Assembly: GCF_014203605.1 (NCBI RefSeq)
Contig: NZ_JACHJJ010000007.1
Coordinates: forward strand, 1 to 64,000
Reading direction: 5' to 3'
Source of the DNA: Thiemannella venezuelensis
GTDB lineage: Bacteria > Actinomycetota > Actinomycetes > Streptosporangiales > Streptosporangiaceae
Length of the DNA: 64,000 nt
Shown here: piece by piece, positions 7,939 to 16,582 of the stretch
Layout: each line of letters starts with the position of its first letter
Position numbering within the stretch: the stretch's first letter is position 1
Translations under genes and position numbers: made by a program
Notes under the pieces: generated by a model
What the model saw: only the letters and a program-made list of their open reading frames with translations
What the model was told of the DNA's origin: nothing
Databases searched by the model: none

Positions 7939-9078
7939 TTATGGCACCGAGGCCTTTTCGCCCAGGACTCGCGGCGCCGGGGAGGCGGCGGCCGGCTCCG
8001 GCGCCCTGCGCCGCCGGGCCCTGACGAGCTCCTGGACCGGACGTTCGGCGAGCCGGTAGACCGCGTAGGAGAACGCCGTCACCGCCAGGACCGTGACGGC
8101 CGCGGTCAGCCAGGGCGGCAGCGACCCCCTCAGCGCCGGGACGATCAGTACGGCCGCCGCCGTGTGGAACAGGTAGAGCGGGTAGGTGATCGCGCCCAGG
8201 ACGACCAGGCCGCGCCAGCGCAGCCATCCGAGCCAGCCGAGCGCCACCATGGCCATGAGCGCGTAGAAGGCGACCACCGTGGCGACGACCGCCCACTCGG
8301 GCACGGGCATGGCCTCGTAGCCGACCAGCTCGATCCGGCCGGAGACCCGGTCCAGGGCGGCGCTGACGGCCAGGCCCGCGCTGATCCCGGCCACGCACCA
8401 CAGGACGAGCCGGGGACCGTACCTGGTCATCAGGTAGAAGGCCATGCCGCCGACGAAGTAGGCGGCGTACTTGGGCATCACCAGCAGCTCGACCCAGTGG
8501 TTCTCGCTGCCCGCGAAGAACCCGGCCGCCAGCAGCCAGACGCCCATGAAGGCCAGGCAGCGGCCGAGCGTCACCCCGAAGACCACCAGGACGGAGATCA
8601 GCAGGTAGAACCGGAGCTCCACCCAGAGCGACCAGTAGACGCCGGTGGCGTCGTAGACGCCGAACAGGCGCTGGAGCATCGTCAGGTTGACCGCGTAGCC
8701 CCCGGCGTCCAGCTTGGGGTCCAGCGCCGTGGCCGAGGTGAGGCCGTACAGGGCGGCGGTGACGCCGACGCTGACCCAGTAGGCGGGGTAGAGCCGGACC
8801 ACCCGGGAGAGCGCGAAGGAGCCCAGGCCCCGCCCCCAGATGCTCATCAGGATGACGAAGCCGCTGATCATGAAGAACAGCTCGACGCCGAGGATGCCCA
8901 GGCCGGAGATCGTGGAGATCGCCGGGAACAGCTCGGCGGGGGTCTCCCCCCAGACCGAGCGGAAGGCGACGAAGTAGTGGAAGGCGAGCACCGCCAGGGC
9001 GGCGACGAAGCGCAGGAGATCCAGCTCGGCGAGGCGGCCGCCCCCTCGGGCCGCTCCGCGGGATCCCGTACCGGTCAA
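7939..9078 (-). CDS. Acyltransferase 3 family membrane protein (OafA/YrhL-like)
   Basis: 379 aa with about ten hydrophobic helices. The family's N-terminal motif is present as LDLLRFVAALAVLAFHY, whose His is probably the catalytic residue. A second block is FFMISGFVILMS followed by SRVVRLYPAYWVSV, the 'R.....YP.Y' signature. Such proteins move acyl groups onto envelope glycans, lipids or secondary metabolites; the substrate here is unknown. It lies between arc and dop, which are normally close together. The start is uncertain: TTG 9076-9078 fits the domain but has no clear ribosome binding site. A symmetrical site lies about 70 nt upstream. Confidence 0.85.
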   Translation of the reverse strand: MTGTGSRGAARGGGRLAELDLLRFVAALAVLAFHYFVAFRSVWGETPAELFPAISTISGLGILGVELFFMISGFVILMSIWGRGLGSFALSRVVRLYPAYWVSVGVTAALYGLTSATALDPKLDAGGYAVNLTMLQRLFGVYDATGVYWSLWVELRFYLLISVLVVFGVTLGRCLAFMGVWLLAAGFFAGSENHWVELLVMPKYAAYFVGGMAFYLMTRYGPRLVLWCVAGISAGLAVSAALDRVSGRIELVGYEAMPVPEWAVVATVVAFYALMAMVALGWLGWLRWRGLVVLGAITYPLYLFHTAAAVLIVPALRGSLPPWLTAAVTVLAVTAFSYAVYRLAERPVQELVRARRRRAPEPAAASPAPRVLGEKASVP

Positions 9079-9144
9079 CGAGCGGCCGCCCGCCCGAGAT
9101 GTTCATGCACGCCCCTTTGACGGGGAAGCGATCAGTTGGGTTCC

Positions 9145-9163
9145 AAGTGACGACATTTCACTT
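9145..9163. promoter_or_regulatory. Inverted repeat upstream of the acyltransferase, BldD-box-like
   Basis: AAGTGA (9145-9150) and TCACTT (9158-9163) form a perfect 6-bp inverted repeat with a 7-bp spacer, in an AT-rich patch of an otherwise GC-rich gap. The BldD box of actinomycetes is AGTGA-Nm-TCAC(C/T), which this matches. A further GTGA copy follows at 9166-9169. It lies 67 nt upstream of the acyltransferase start. The regulator's identity is inference. Confidence 0.4.
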
Positions 9164-9215
9164 TTGTGACGGATGTGAAAATACGCGGACCCGGCGCCCG
9201 GCCCGGAACGCGCAG

Positions 9216-9247
9216 CGGCGCGGCCCCCGGTCCGGGGAGCCGCGCCG
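9216..9247 (-). terminator. Hairpin terminator after arc
   Basis: Arms CGGCGCGGC and GCCGCGCCG enclose an inner CCCCGG-T-CCGGGG stem. The structure begins 12 nt past the arc stop. It should end arc transcription before the acyltransferase promoter region. Confidence 0.6.
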
Positions 9248-9259
9248 CCGAGGGTCCGG

Positions 9260-11023
9260 TCAGAGGTACTGGCCGGTGTTCGCCACGGTGTCGATGGACC
9301 GGCCGGCCTCGGCGCCCTGCTTGCCGGAGACCAGCGTGCGGATGTAGACGATCCGCTCGCCCTTCTTGCCGGAGATGCGGGCCCAGTCGTCCGGGTTGGT
9401 GGTGTTGGGCAGGTCCTCGTTCTCGGAGAACTCGTCCACGCAGGCGGTCAGCAGATGGTTGATCCGCAGACCCTTCTGCCCGGTCTCGAGGAACTGCTTG
9501 ATCGCCATCTTCTTGCCGCGGTCGACGATGTTCTGGATCATCGCGCCGGAGTTGAAGTCCTTGAAGTACAGGACCTCCTTGTCGCCGTTGGCGTAGGTGA
9601 CCTCCAGGAAGCGGTTCTCCTCGCTCTCGGTGTACATCCGCTCGACGACCCGCTGGATCATGCCCGCGATCGCGCCCTCCCGGCTGCCGCCGTGCTCGGC
9701 GAGGTCGTCGGGGTGGAGCGGGAGCTCGGGGATGAGGTACTTCGAGAAGATGTCCTTGGCCGCCTCGGCGTCCGGCCGCTCGATCTTGATCTTGACGTCC
9801 AGGCGGCCGGGCCGCAGGATCGCCGGGTCGATCATGTCCTCGCGGTTGGAGGCGCCGATCACGATCACGTTCTCCAGGCCCTCGACGCCGTCGATCTCGC
9901 TCAGGAGCTGGGGCACGATCGTGTTCTCGACGTCGGAGGAGACGCCCGAGCCGCGGGTCCGGAAGATCGAGTCCATCTCGTCGAAGAACACGATCACCGG
10001 GGTGCCCTCGGAGGCCTTCTCCCGGGCCCGCTGGAAGACCAGGCGGATGTGCCGCTCGGTCTCGCCGACGTACTTGTTGAGGAGCTCGGGGCCCTTGATG
10101 TTGAGGAAGAAGCTCTTGCCGGACTGGCCGGTCTTCTCCGCGACCTGCTTGGCCAGGGAGTTGGCGACGGCCTTGGCGATGAGCGTCTTGCCGCAGCCGG
10201 GCGGGCCGTACAGCAGCACGCCCTTGGGCGGGCGGAGCTTGTGCTCGCGGAAAAGGTCGGCGTGCAGGTAGGGAAGCTCGATGGCGTCCCTGATCTGCTC
10301 GATCTGCCGCATGAGCCCGCCGATCTCCTCGTAGGAGATGTCGGGCACCTCCTCCAGGACGAGCTCCTCGACCTCGGACTTGGGGATGCGCTCGTAGACG
10401 TAGCCCGAGCGCGGCTCCAGCAGCAGCGAGTCGCCGGCCCGGATCGGCTGGTCGAGCAGCGACTCGGCCAGCTTCACCACCCGCTCCTCGTCGGCATGCG
10501 AGATGACCAGCGCGCGCTGGCCGTCCTCGAGGAGCTCCTTGAGCATCACGATCTCGCCCAGTTCCTCGAAGCCGAGGGCCTCGACGACGTTGAGCGCCTC
10601 GTTGAGCATGACCTCCTGGCCGCGCTTGAGCGCCTCGACCTCCACCGCCGGGCTGACGTTCACCCGGAGCTTGCGGCCACCGGTGAAGACCTCGACCGTG
10701 CCGTCCTCCCTGGACTCCAGGAAGACGCCGAACCCGGACGGCGGCTGCGCCAGCCGGTCGACCTCCTCCTTGAGGGCGACGATCTGGTCCCTGGCCTCCT
10801 TGAGGGTCGCCACCAGACGCTCGTTCTGTCCGGTGACGGCCGCGAGCTTCATCTGGACATCGCGGAGACTCTCTTCGAGAACCCTGACCTGCCGGGGAGA
10901 CTCCGTCAGCTTCCGACGTAGCGCGGTGATCTCCTCCTGCAGGAAGGAGACCTGTGTTGTGAGGTCGGCGACCTCCCGTTCGCGCTGCGCGGCCCGAGCC
11001 TCAGCGTCGTCGCGAGCTGCCAC
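9260..11023 (-). CDS. arc: Proteasome-associated AAA+ ATPase ARC/Mpa
   Basis: 587 aa hexameric ATPase that captures pupylated proteins, unfolds them and feeds the 20S proteasome. Order: N-terminal coiled coil (about residues 5-95, binds Pup), two OB-fold inter-domains (about 96-245), then one AAA domain with Walker A GPPGCGKT, Walker [11 protein letters not shown] and an arginine-finger region ILRPGRLD. The C-terminus ends GQYL, the HbYX-type tail that docks on and opens the proteasome. This predicts that a 20S proteasome exists elsewhere in the genome. GTG start 11021-11023 with GGAGG 7 nt upstream. It follows trmI after 213 nt, as in other actinobacteria. Confidence 0.97.
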   Translation of the reverse strand: MAARDDAEARAAQREREVADLTTQVSFLQEEITALRRKLTESPRQVRVLEESLRDVQMKLAAVTGQNERLVATLKEARDQIVALKEEVDRLAQPPSGFGVFLESREDGTVEVFTGGRKLRVNVSPAVEVEALKRGQEVMLNEALNVVEALGFEELGEIVMLKELLEDGQRALVISHADEERVVKLAESLLDQPIRAGDSLLLEPRSGYVYERIPKSEVEELVLEEVPDISYEEIGGLMRQIEQIRDAIELPYLHADLFREHKLRPPKGVLLYGPPGCGKTLIAKAVANSLAKQVAEKTGQSGKSFFLNIKGPELLNKYVGETERHIRLVFQRAREKASEGTPVIVFFDEMDSIFRTRGSGVSSDVENTIVPQLLSEIDGVEGLENVIVIGASNREDMIDPAILRPGRLDVKIKIERPDAEAAKDIFSKYLIPELPLHPDDLAEHGGSREGAIAGMIQRVVERMYTESEENRFLEVTYANGDKEVLYFKDFNSGAMIQNIVDRGKKMAIKQFLETGQKGLRINHLLTACVDEFSENEDLPNTTNPDDWARISGKKGERIVYIRTLVSGKQGAEAGRSIDTVANTGQYL

Positions 11024-11236
11024 GCCGTCACCTCCTTCCCAGTCGAGACCGACTACTCAAGACCCTACCCATCTGAGGGCTGTCCGTTACCTGGCCGGGC
11101 AGTGTTCGTATGGCTACGTTAAGCGATCAGCGATTAATCCCCTATGGTGCGTTTAGCGCTGAGAGCATGAGAACACGGGGTTCCGGTCCATGTATACCCC
11201 GACATATGTCGTGGCCGAATCGTCACGCCCCGGACG

Positions 11237-12103
11237 TCACGGAGAGGTCGTGGACTCCTCGCCATAAGCACCCTTCGCCGGCCGTCTGCGCCGGGGTGGT
11301 GGGGTCACCCCGTCCGCCATGCGACGGGCGCTGACGAGGAAGCCGGTGTGCCCGACCATCCGGTGGTCGGGCCGTACGGCGAGCCCTTCGACATGCCAGT
11401 CGCGAACCAGGGTCTCCCACGCGTGGGGCTCGGTGAAACTCCCATGTTCACGCAAAGTTTCCACCGTGCGGGAGAGCTGCGTCGTGGTGGCCACGTAGCA
11501 GCAGATCACACCGCCGGGGGTGAGGGCCTTGGCGGCGGCGTCCACGCACTCCCACGGGGCGAGCATGTCCAGGATGATCCGGTCGACGTCGGTCTCGTCC
11601 AGCGCGTCGACGAAGTCGCCGACGACCAGGCGCCACTGGTCCATCGGCCCGCCGTAGAACTTCTCCACGTTCTTGGTCGCGACCTCGGCGAAGTCCTCGC
11701 GGCGCTCGTAGGAGGTGACCTTCCCCTCCGGGCCGACGGCGCGCAGCAGGTAGCAGGTCAGCGCGCCGGAGCCGACGCCGGCCTCCACGACGCGCGCTCC
11801 CGGGAAGACGTCGGCCATGCCGACGATCTGGGCGGAGTCCTTCGGGTAGATCACGGCCGCCCCGCGCGGCATCGAGAGCGTGTAGTCGGCCAGGAGGTGC
11901 CGGAACGCGAGGTACTGGGTGCCGCCGGAGGAGCGCACCACCGAGCCCTCCGGCCGCCCGATCAGGTCGCTGTGCGGGATGAAGCCCTTGTGCGTGTGGA
12001 AGACCCCGTCCTCCTTCAGCGTCACCGTGTGGCGCTTGTTCTTGGGGTCGGTGAGCTGAACCTGATCCCCGGCCTGAAACGGCCCATGCCTGCGAAAACC
12101 CAT
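11237..12103 (-). CDS. trmI: tRNA (adenine-N1-)-methyltransferase TrmI (m1A58)
   Basis: 288 aa. It methylates N1 of A58 in the T loop of tRNA as a tetramer. The N-terminal small beta domain is followed by RGAAVIYPKDSAQIVGMADVFPG and the SAM-binding EAGVGSGALT, then SYERREDFAEVATKN, all standard TrmI motifs; VDRIILDMLAPWE is the conserved post-I catalytic-site block. The last 20 residues are a basic, disordered tail. The ATG 12101-12103 has no Shine-Dalgarno but a TACCCT hexamer 7 nt upstream, suggesting a leaderless mRNA. Adjacent to arc, as in mycobacteria. Confidence 0.93.
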   Translation of the reverse strand: MGFRRHGPFQAGDQVQLTDPKNKRHTVTLKEDGVFHTHKGFIPHSDLIGRPEGSVVRSSGGTQYLAFRHLLADYTLSMPRGAAVIYPKDSAQIVGMADVFPGARVVEAGVGSGALTCYLLRAVGPEGKVTSYERREDFAEVATKNVEKFYGGPMDQWRLVVGDFVDALDETDVDRIILDMLAPWECVDAAAKALTPGGVICCYVATTTQLSRTVETLREHGSFTEPHAWETLVRDWHVEGLAVRPDHRMVGHTGFLVSARRMADGVTPPPRRRRPAKGAYGEESTTSP

Positions 12104-12110
12104 GCCCGCA

Positions 12111-12116
12111 AGGGTA
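12111..12116 (-). promoter_or_regulatory. -10 element of trmI, placing the transcript start at the ATG
   Basis: TACCCT (TAnnnT type) ends 7 nt before the trmI ATG and no ribosome binding site is present, so the mRNA is probably leaderless. No good -35 hexamer is visible. Confidence 0.5.
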
Positions 12117-12258
12117 TCGGCGCGCGGATGCCGCCCGGTCCGCTCCGGCGGCCCGCGGGCGGACGCCGCGGGTGCCGCGGGTGCCGCAGACCGGCCGGCC
12201 CCTGCCCTGCCCCGTAAAGGGTTCGCCCCGCTTCCCCTCCTGCTGGTACCTGTAGGGA

Positions 12259-13362
12259 ATGTTCCCCAGAGAGACCATCCCCGCCGGTCCGGTCCTGCTG
12301 CGCCCGCACTCCCCGGGCGACGCCGACGCCATCGCCCGCGCCTGCGCCGACCCCCGGATCGTCGAGTTCCTCCCCGCCGTGCCGTCGCCGTACACCCGCG
12401 ACGACGCGCTCGCCTACCTGGAGTCCGCCGTGCGGGCGTGGCAGGCGGGCGGCGCCGAGTTCGCCGTCGCCGACCCCGGGACCGGCGAGTGGCTGGGGAA
12501 CATCGGGCTCAAGCCGCCCGGCCCGCGCGGCAGCGCCGAGATCGGCTACCTGGTCGCGCCGTGGGCCCGGGGACGCGGGGTGGCCGCGGCCGCGACCCGG
12601 GCGCTGACCGCCTGGGCCTTCGCCCACGGGATGCACCGGGTGGACCTGCTGGCCGCCGTGGGGAACCTGGCCAGTCAGCGGGTCGCGCTCGCCGCCGGGT
12701 TCCGGCGCGAGGGCGTGCGGCGCGGGGACGAGCCGCTGCGCGACGGCTCCCGGGGCGACCTGGTCTCCTTCGCCCGGCTGCCCGCCGACTCCGGCGAGCC
12801 GGTCCGGCCGTACCTGCCCTTCCCGCCCGGCGGGTCGCTCTCCGACGGGGTGGTACGGCTGACGCCGCTGGGCCCCTCGGACGCCGCCGACTACCACGCG
12901 CTGGAGAACCTGCCCGAGGTCGTCAGGCACAGCGTCCCGCCGGAGGGCCCCTCCCTCGGCGAGGTCGACAAATCCTGCCGCGAGGCGGGAACGCTCTGGC
13001 TTGCGGGCTCGCGGGCGGAGCTCGCCATCCGGGACGCCGCCACCGGCGCGTTCGCCGGTCACATCCAGCTCAGCAACGTCGTCCCTCCGCTGGACGAGGC
13101 CATGACGGGCTACAGCCTGCTGCCGGAGTTCCGCGGCAGGGGCTTCGCCACCCGCGCGGTGGGACTGCTGGTGGAGTGGGCCTTCACGCACACGTCCCTG
13201 GCCCGGATCGTCGCGGGCACCTCCCCGGACAACACCGCCTCCCACCGGGTGCTCGAGCGGGCGGGCTTCACCCGGGAGGCGCTCGTGCGCGGCAGGCTGC
13301 CCGGCCCCGGCGGCACCCGGCTCGACGACCTCCAGTGGTGCCGCCTGCGGCCCGCGGGCTGA
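12259..13362 (+). CDS. Tandem-domain GNAT family N-acetyltransferase
   Basis: 367 aa with two GNAT domains in one chain, about residues 1-175 and 190-365. Each has a RimJ/RimL-type acetyl-CoA loop: APWARGRGVAAAA in the first and LPEFRGRGFATRA in the second (the R/Q-x-x-G-x-G/A pattern), followed by LASQRVALAAGF and TASHRVLERAGF, the usual C-terminal GNAT motifs. Both halves look catalytic. Similar proteins acetylate N-termini, small amines or antibiotics, and the substrate cannot be read here. It is divergent from trmI (155-nt gap). No clear ribosome binding site precedes ATG 12259-12261, so a very short leader is possible. Confidence 0.85.
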   Translation: MFPRETIPAGPVLLRPHSPGDADAIARACADPRIVEFLPAVPSPYTRDDALAYLESAVRAWQAGGAEFAVADPGTGEWLGNIGLKPPGPRGSAEIGYLVAPWARGRGVAAAATRALTAWAFAHGMHRVDLLAAVGNLASQRVALAAGFRREGVRRGDEPLRDGSRGDLVSFARLPADSGEPVRPYLPFPPGGSLSDGVVRLTPLGPSDAADYHALENLPEVVRHSVPPEGPSLGEVDKSCREAGTLWLAGSRAELAIRDAATGAFAGHIQLSNVVPPLDEAMTGYSLLPEFRGRGFATRAVGLLVEWAFTHTSLARIVAGTSPDNTASHRVLERAGFTREALVRGRLPGPGGTRLDDLQWCRLRPAG

Positions 13363-13604
13363 GCCGGGCGCGGGAGCCCGGCCCCCTCCGCAGGTCTGCG
13401 GGCGCGTCCCGTCTCCGCCGGGCGCTCCGCTCCCTCCCGTCCGCCGCGTGCCCACCGACCTCTCGGAACTCTTCCGTCCCACCCGTCCCGCATCCCGCAT
13501 TCGGGGCTGGCCAAGAGGAGTTTTGGGGGTAATACTCCGAATCGCGCCACCCCGGCCCCCACCGCTTCGGTGCGGGCACCCGGCTCGACGAAGAGAGGGA
13601 AGGG

Positions 13605-14165
13605 ATGAGCATCACCCATCAGATCGGCCTGGATCCCGGTGCCGTCCTGTGGTACAGCGAGCCCCGCGACTCCCTGCGGGGCCTGATCGAGATCTTCTCC
13701 GGACTCGACGCCGACGACCTGATCGAGCAGGTGGTCGCGGCGGCGGCGACGGTGTGCGCGACCGGCTACGCGGGGCTGGTCGAGGTCGACCCGGCCGAGG
13801 AGAGCGCGCTCCTGGTCTGCATGCACGCCCCGCCCGGCGACCCGCTGGCCGTACGGCGCTGGCTGCGCGACGGCACGGCGCTCAAGACCCTGGCCACCCG
13901 CCGCCGCCCGGTGTCCCTCTCCCGCGACCCCGCCCTGGGCCGTCCCGGTTTCCTGGCCGTCCCGGTGCCGCTGGCCACCCGGGGCGAGGCCTACCTGTGG
14001 GTGGCCGGGCGCCCCTTCGACCACCGGGACGAGGACCTGCTCGTCCGGTTCGCCACCGCGGCCGGGCGGGCGGTGGAGGCGGCCCGGGGGTTCGAGGCCG
14101 CCACCCGGCTCCTCCGCTCGGTGCACGCCTTCGCCCGCCCCGCTCCCGGGCCGGGGAGCACGTGA
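13605..14165 (+). CDS. Stand-alone GAF domain protein
   Basis: 186 aa. Residues about 25-165 resemble a GAF sensory domain: DDLIEQVVAAAATVCATGYAGLVEV, then RPGFLAVPVPLATRGEAYLWVAG and DLLVRFATAAGRAVEAAR, the closing helix. No output domain (kinase, HTH, GGDEF) is attached. It may bind a small molecule and act through a partner, or be an anti-sigma-type relic. The ATG follows GAGGGAAGGG, a strong ribosome binding site. It converges on the aminotransferase gene with no gap between the two stop codons. Confidence 0.7.
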   Translation: MSITHQIGLDPGAVLWYSEPRDSLRGLIEIFSGLDADDLIEQVVAAAATVCATGYAGLVEVDPAEESALLVCMHAPPGDPLAVRRWLRDGTALKTLATRRRPVSLSRDPALGRPGFLAVPVPLATRGEAYLWVAGRPFDHRDEDLLVRFATAAGRAVEAARGFEAATRLLRSVHAFARPAPGPGST

Positions 14166-15401
14166 TCAGTCGGCGCCGAACCGCGCCCTGAGCCGCGCGA
14201 AGGCGGCGTCGGTGCCCTGCAGCGCCCGGTCGATGTCGGCGTCGGTGTGGGCGGCCGAGATGAACCAGTTGTGCCAGGGATGGAGGTAGACGCCCTCCTC
14301 CAGGCATGCGGAGGACCAGAACATGCCCTTCTCCAGGGTCGCGTCGCCCTCGAAGGAGAGCCACGGGATCTGGACCGGGCCGGTCTGGTCGACCACGAAG
14401 CCGTGCGCGGCGGCCTGGGCGGCCAGGCCCTCGCGCAGGCGGGTTCCGGCGCGCTCCATGAGGGCGACGCCGCCGATGGCGTGCAGGGTCTCGATGGTCG
14501 CCTTCGCCGCGGCCATCGGGGCGGCGTTGAACCAGAACGAGCCGGTGGAGTAGATCGTCTGGGCCGGGCCGCGCAGCGCGTCCACGCCGGTGACGGCGGC
14601 GATCGGGTGCCCGTTGGCCATCGCCTTGCTGAAGGCGTAGAGGTCGGGGCGGACGCCCAGGGTCTCCCAGGAGCCGCCGAGGTCCAGCCGCCAGCCGCCG
14701 CGCACGTCGTCGATCACCAGGGCGGCGCCGAGCCGGTCGGCCAGGGCCCGCAGGCCGCGGGCGAACTCGGGCGTCGCGAGCTCCTGGTCCTCGAAGGAGT
14801 CGTGCTTGAACGGCGTGACGATGATCGCGGCGACGTCCGACCCGCCCGGCCCCTCCGCCTGCGCGGCGGCGGCCTCGGCGCCGGCGAGGTCGTTGTAGGT
14901 GAACTCGATCAGGTCGGCGCGCTCGTTGGGCGTGGTGCCCGAGGGACTGGGCGTGCACCAGGGGTCGGCGCCGTGGTAGGAGCCGTGCGCCATGAGCACC
15001 TTGGTCCGGCCGGTGGCCGCGCGGGCGACCATCAGGGCCTGGGTGGTGGCGTCGGTGCCGTTCTTGGAGAACATCACCCAGTCGGCCTGCGGGATGGTCT
15101 CCACCATGAGCTCGGCGAGCTCCACGTAGACCGGGCCGGGGCCGTTGAGGCAGTCGCCCTCGGCGAGCCGGGCCGCGACCGCGGACTCCACCGCCGGGTG
15201 GCGGTGACCGAGCACGATGGGGCCCCAGGAGCACATGAGGTCGACGTACTCGCGGCCGTCGGCGTCGAACTGGCGGCAGCCCTCGCCGCGCACGAAGAAC
15301 TGGGGGTAGCCGGGGCCGTGCAGGGCCGCGTTGAGGTGGCCGTACATGCCGCCGGGGACGACCTTGGCGGCGCGGTCACGGAGATTCGCATCGATCGACA
15401 T
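14166..15401 (-). CDS. Class III (glutamate-1-semialdehyde aminomutase-like) PLP aminotransferase
   Basis: 411 aa from ATG 15399-15401 (AAGGTGA 12 nt upstream; a GTG at 15416 is the alternative). Features of the family: FVRGEGCRQFDADGREYVDLMCSWG, the cofactor-phosphate loop MFSKNGTDATTQA, LVIDDVRGG with the pyridine-N Asp, and YAFSKAMANGHPIAAVTG with the PLP lysine. Compared with true HemL it lacks hem-gene neighbours and sits next to a PfkB kinase, so a catabolic or biosynthetic aminotransferase is more likely than tetrapyrrole synthesis. The amino donor is unknown. It lies 182 nt downstream of the pfkB gene on the same strand. Confidence 0.85.
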   Translation of the reverse strand: MSIDANLRDRAAKVVPGGMYGHLNAALHGPGYPQFFVRGEGCRQFDADGREYVDLMCSWGPIVLGHRHPAVESAVAARLAEGDCLNGPGPVYVELAELMVETIPQADWVMFSKNGTDATTQALMVARAATGRTKVLMAHGSYHGADPWCTPSPSGTTPNERADLIEFTYNDLAGAEAAAAQAEGPGGSDVAAIIVTPFKHDSFEDQELATPEFARGLRALADRLGAALVIDDVRGGWRLDLGGSWETLGVRPDLYAFSKAMANGHPIAAVTGVDALRGPAQTIYSTGSFWFNAAPMAAAKATIETLHAIGGVALMERAGTRLREGLAAQAAAHGFVVDQTGPVQIPWLSFEGDATLEKGMFWSSACLEEGVYLHPWHNWFISAAHTDADIDRALQGTDAAFARLRARFGAD

Positions 15402-15583
15402 TTCCGGAAATATCACCTTTCATGCTCGCCGCGTGGCCCGGGTGGGGAAGCCGTACGAGGCGGGAGCCCGCGCGGGCCGCCGGGACGGGCCGCGGTGCGG
15501 GGGGACGCGGGACGGGAGGGGGAACGGAGGGAACGGAGGGAACACGGTGCGGGTCGCGGGAGCAGTGCGGGACGGGCCGGGGC

Positions 15584-16492
15584 TCAGAGGAGGGACGGGT
15601 CGAGGCCGTCCAGGCCCGCGTCGGAGCCGAGTCCTCCGGCGACGCGGGCGGCCACCGCGGTGCCGAGCCCCGCCGCGCCGAGGACGTCGCGGCCGGCGGC
15701 CAGACCGGCGATGAACCCCGCGCAGTAGGCGTCGCCGCAGCCGGTCGTGTCGACCACCGGCACGTCGAGCGCGGGCACGCGGGTGATCCCGGCGGCGGTG
15801 GCGACCAGGCTTCCCTCGCCTCCCAGGGTGACCAGCACGCCCCTGGGCCCCTCCCCCAGCAGCTTGACGGCGGCCTCCTCCGCGTCGGCGGCCCCGCTCA
15901 TCATGAGCGCCTGCTCCTCGTTGGGCAGGAAGTAGTCCACGTGCGGCAGGAAGACGCGCGCTCCCTGCACCAGGTCGGGCATGTTGGACAGGAGGTCCAT
16001 CGTGACGACCGTCCCTCCGCTCCGCGCCTCGTCCAGCAGGGCGAAGAAGCCCGGGTCGTGCAGGCCCCAGGTCACGTCCATGCCGCCCAGGTGCAGGAAC
16101 CCCGCCGCCCTGACGCGCCCGTGGTCCAGGTCCGCCGGGGACAGGCCGAGGTTGGCGCCGGGCACGTGGAAGGAGGGGCGGCCGCCGTCGGGCCGGATGG
16201 GCAGGATCGAGGCGGCGGTCTGCTCGCCGGGCTTGCGGACGATCCCGCCGACGTCCACGCCGTGCCGCTCCATGACCATCAGGAGGAAGTCGCCCAGCTC
16301 GTCGTCGCCGACCGCGCCGGCCGAGGCGACCTGGACGCCCAGTTTCGCGAGGTCGACGGCGGTCCCGGCCGCGGCGCCCGCCGCGGTGATCCGGATCTGC
16401 TCCAGCAGGTGGGTGTCCTGCCCGGCCGGGATCGACTCCACGGGCCGGGCGAGCACGTCCACGATGTGCACCCCGAGGGTGACGACAGTCAT
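15584..16492 (-). CDS. PfkB (ribokinase) family sugar or nucleoside kinase
   Basis: 302 aa. The N-terminal substrate-binding half carries AAGAAAGTAVDLAKLG (family signature 1 region). The C-terminal half has DTTGCGDAYCAGF (signature 2), where the second Asp is the catalytic base; the usual DTTGAGD is changed to GCGD, which the family tolerates. FLPNEEQALMM is the family's 'N..E' Mg/ATP site. It phosphorylates a hydroxymethyl group of a sugar or nucleoside; the specificity is not readable. The ATG has GAGGAGG 7 nt upstream. It is divergent from the TetR gene (90 nt between starts) and probably co-transcribed with the aminotransferase. Confidence 0.88.
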   Translation of the reverse strand: MTVVTLGVHIVDVLARPVESIPAGQDTHLLEQIRITAAGAAAGTAVDLAKLGVQVASAGAVGDDELGDFLLMVMERHGVDVGGIVRKPGEQTAASILPIRPDGGRPSFHVPGANLGLSPADLDHGRVRAAGFLHLGGMDVTWGLHDPGFFALLDEARSGGTVVTMDLLSNMPDLVQGARVFLPHVDYFLPNEEQALMMSGAADAEEAAVKLLGEGPRGVLVTLGGEGSLVATAAGITRVPALDVPVVDTTGCGDAYCAGFIAGLAAGRDVLGAAGLGTAVAARVAGGLGSDAGLDGLDPSLL

Positions 16493-16511
16493 GGCGAGCC
16501 CTCCTCATATC

Positions 16512-16522
16512 TAAGGTCCTGA
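16512..16522. promoter_or_regulatory. Imperfect palindrome in the pfkB/TetR divergent gap (possible operator)
   Basis: TAAGGTCCTGA is an odd-centre imperfect palindrome (core AGG-N-CCT) between the two divergent starts. Beside it, GATAAT (16526-16531, plus) and TATTAT (minus, 16527-16532) could be the two -10 elements. A TetR regulator often binds such a shared gap; no experiment is available. Confidence 0.3.
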
Positions 16523-16582
16523 GCGGATAATAGACGGGCGCCCGAATACCATGTCAACGAGCGGACCGGGAGGAGCGGGGAA

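Noticed and set aside
14166-15401. hemL (glutamate-1-semialdehyde aminomutase)
   Set aside because: Family membership is shared, but the neighbours are a PfkB kinase and a TetR regulator rather than heme genes, so I keep the broader class III call.
15417-15583. GGAACGGAG short repeats between pfkB and the aminotransferase
   Set aside because: Only two to three 9-bp copies in a GC-rich gap. There is no strong hairpin and no other sign of function.
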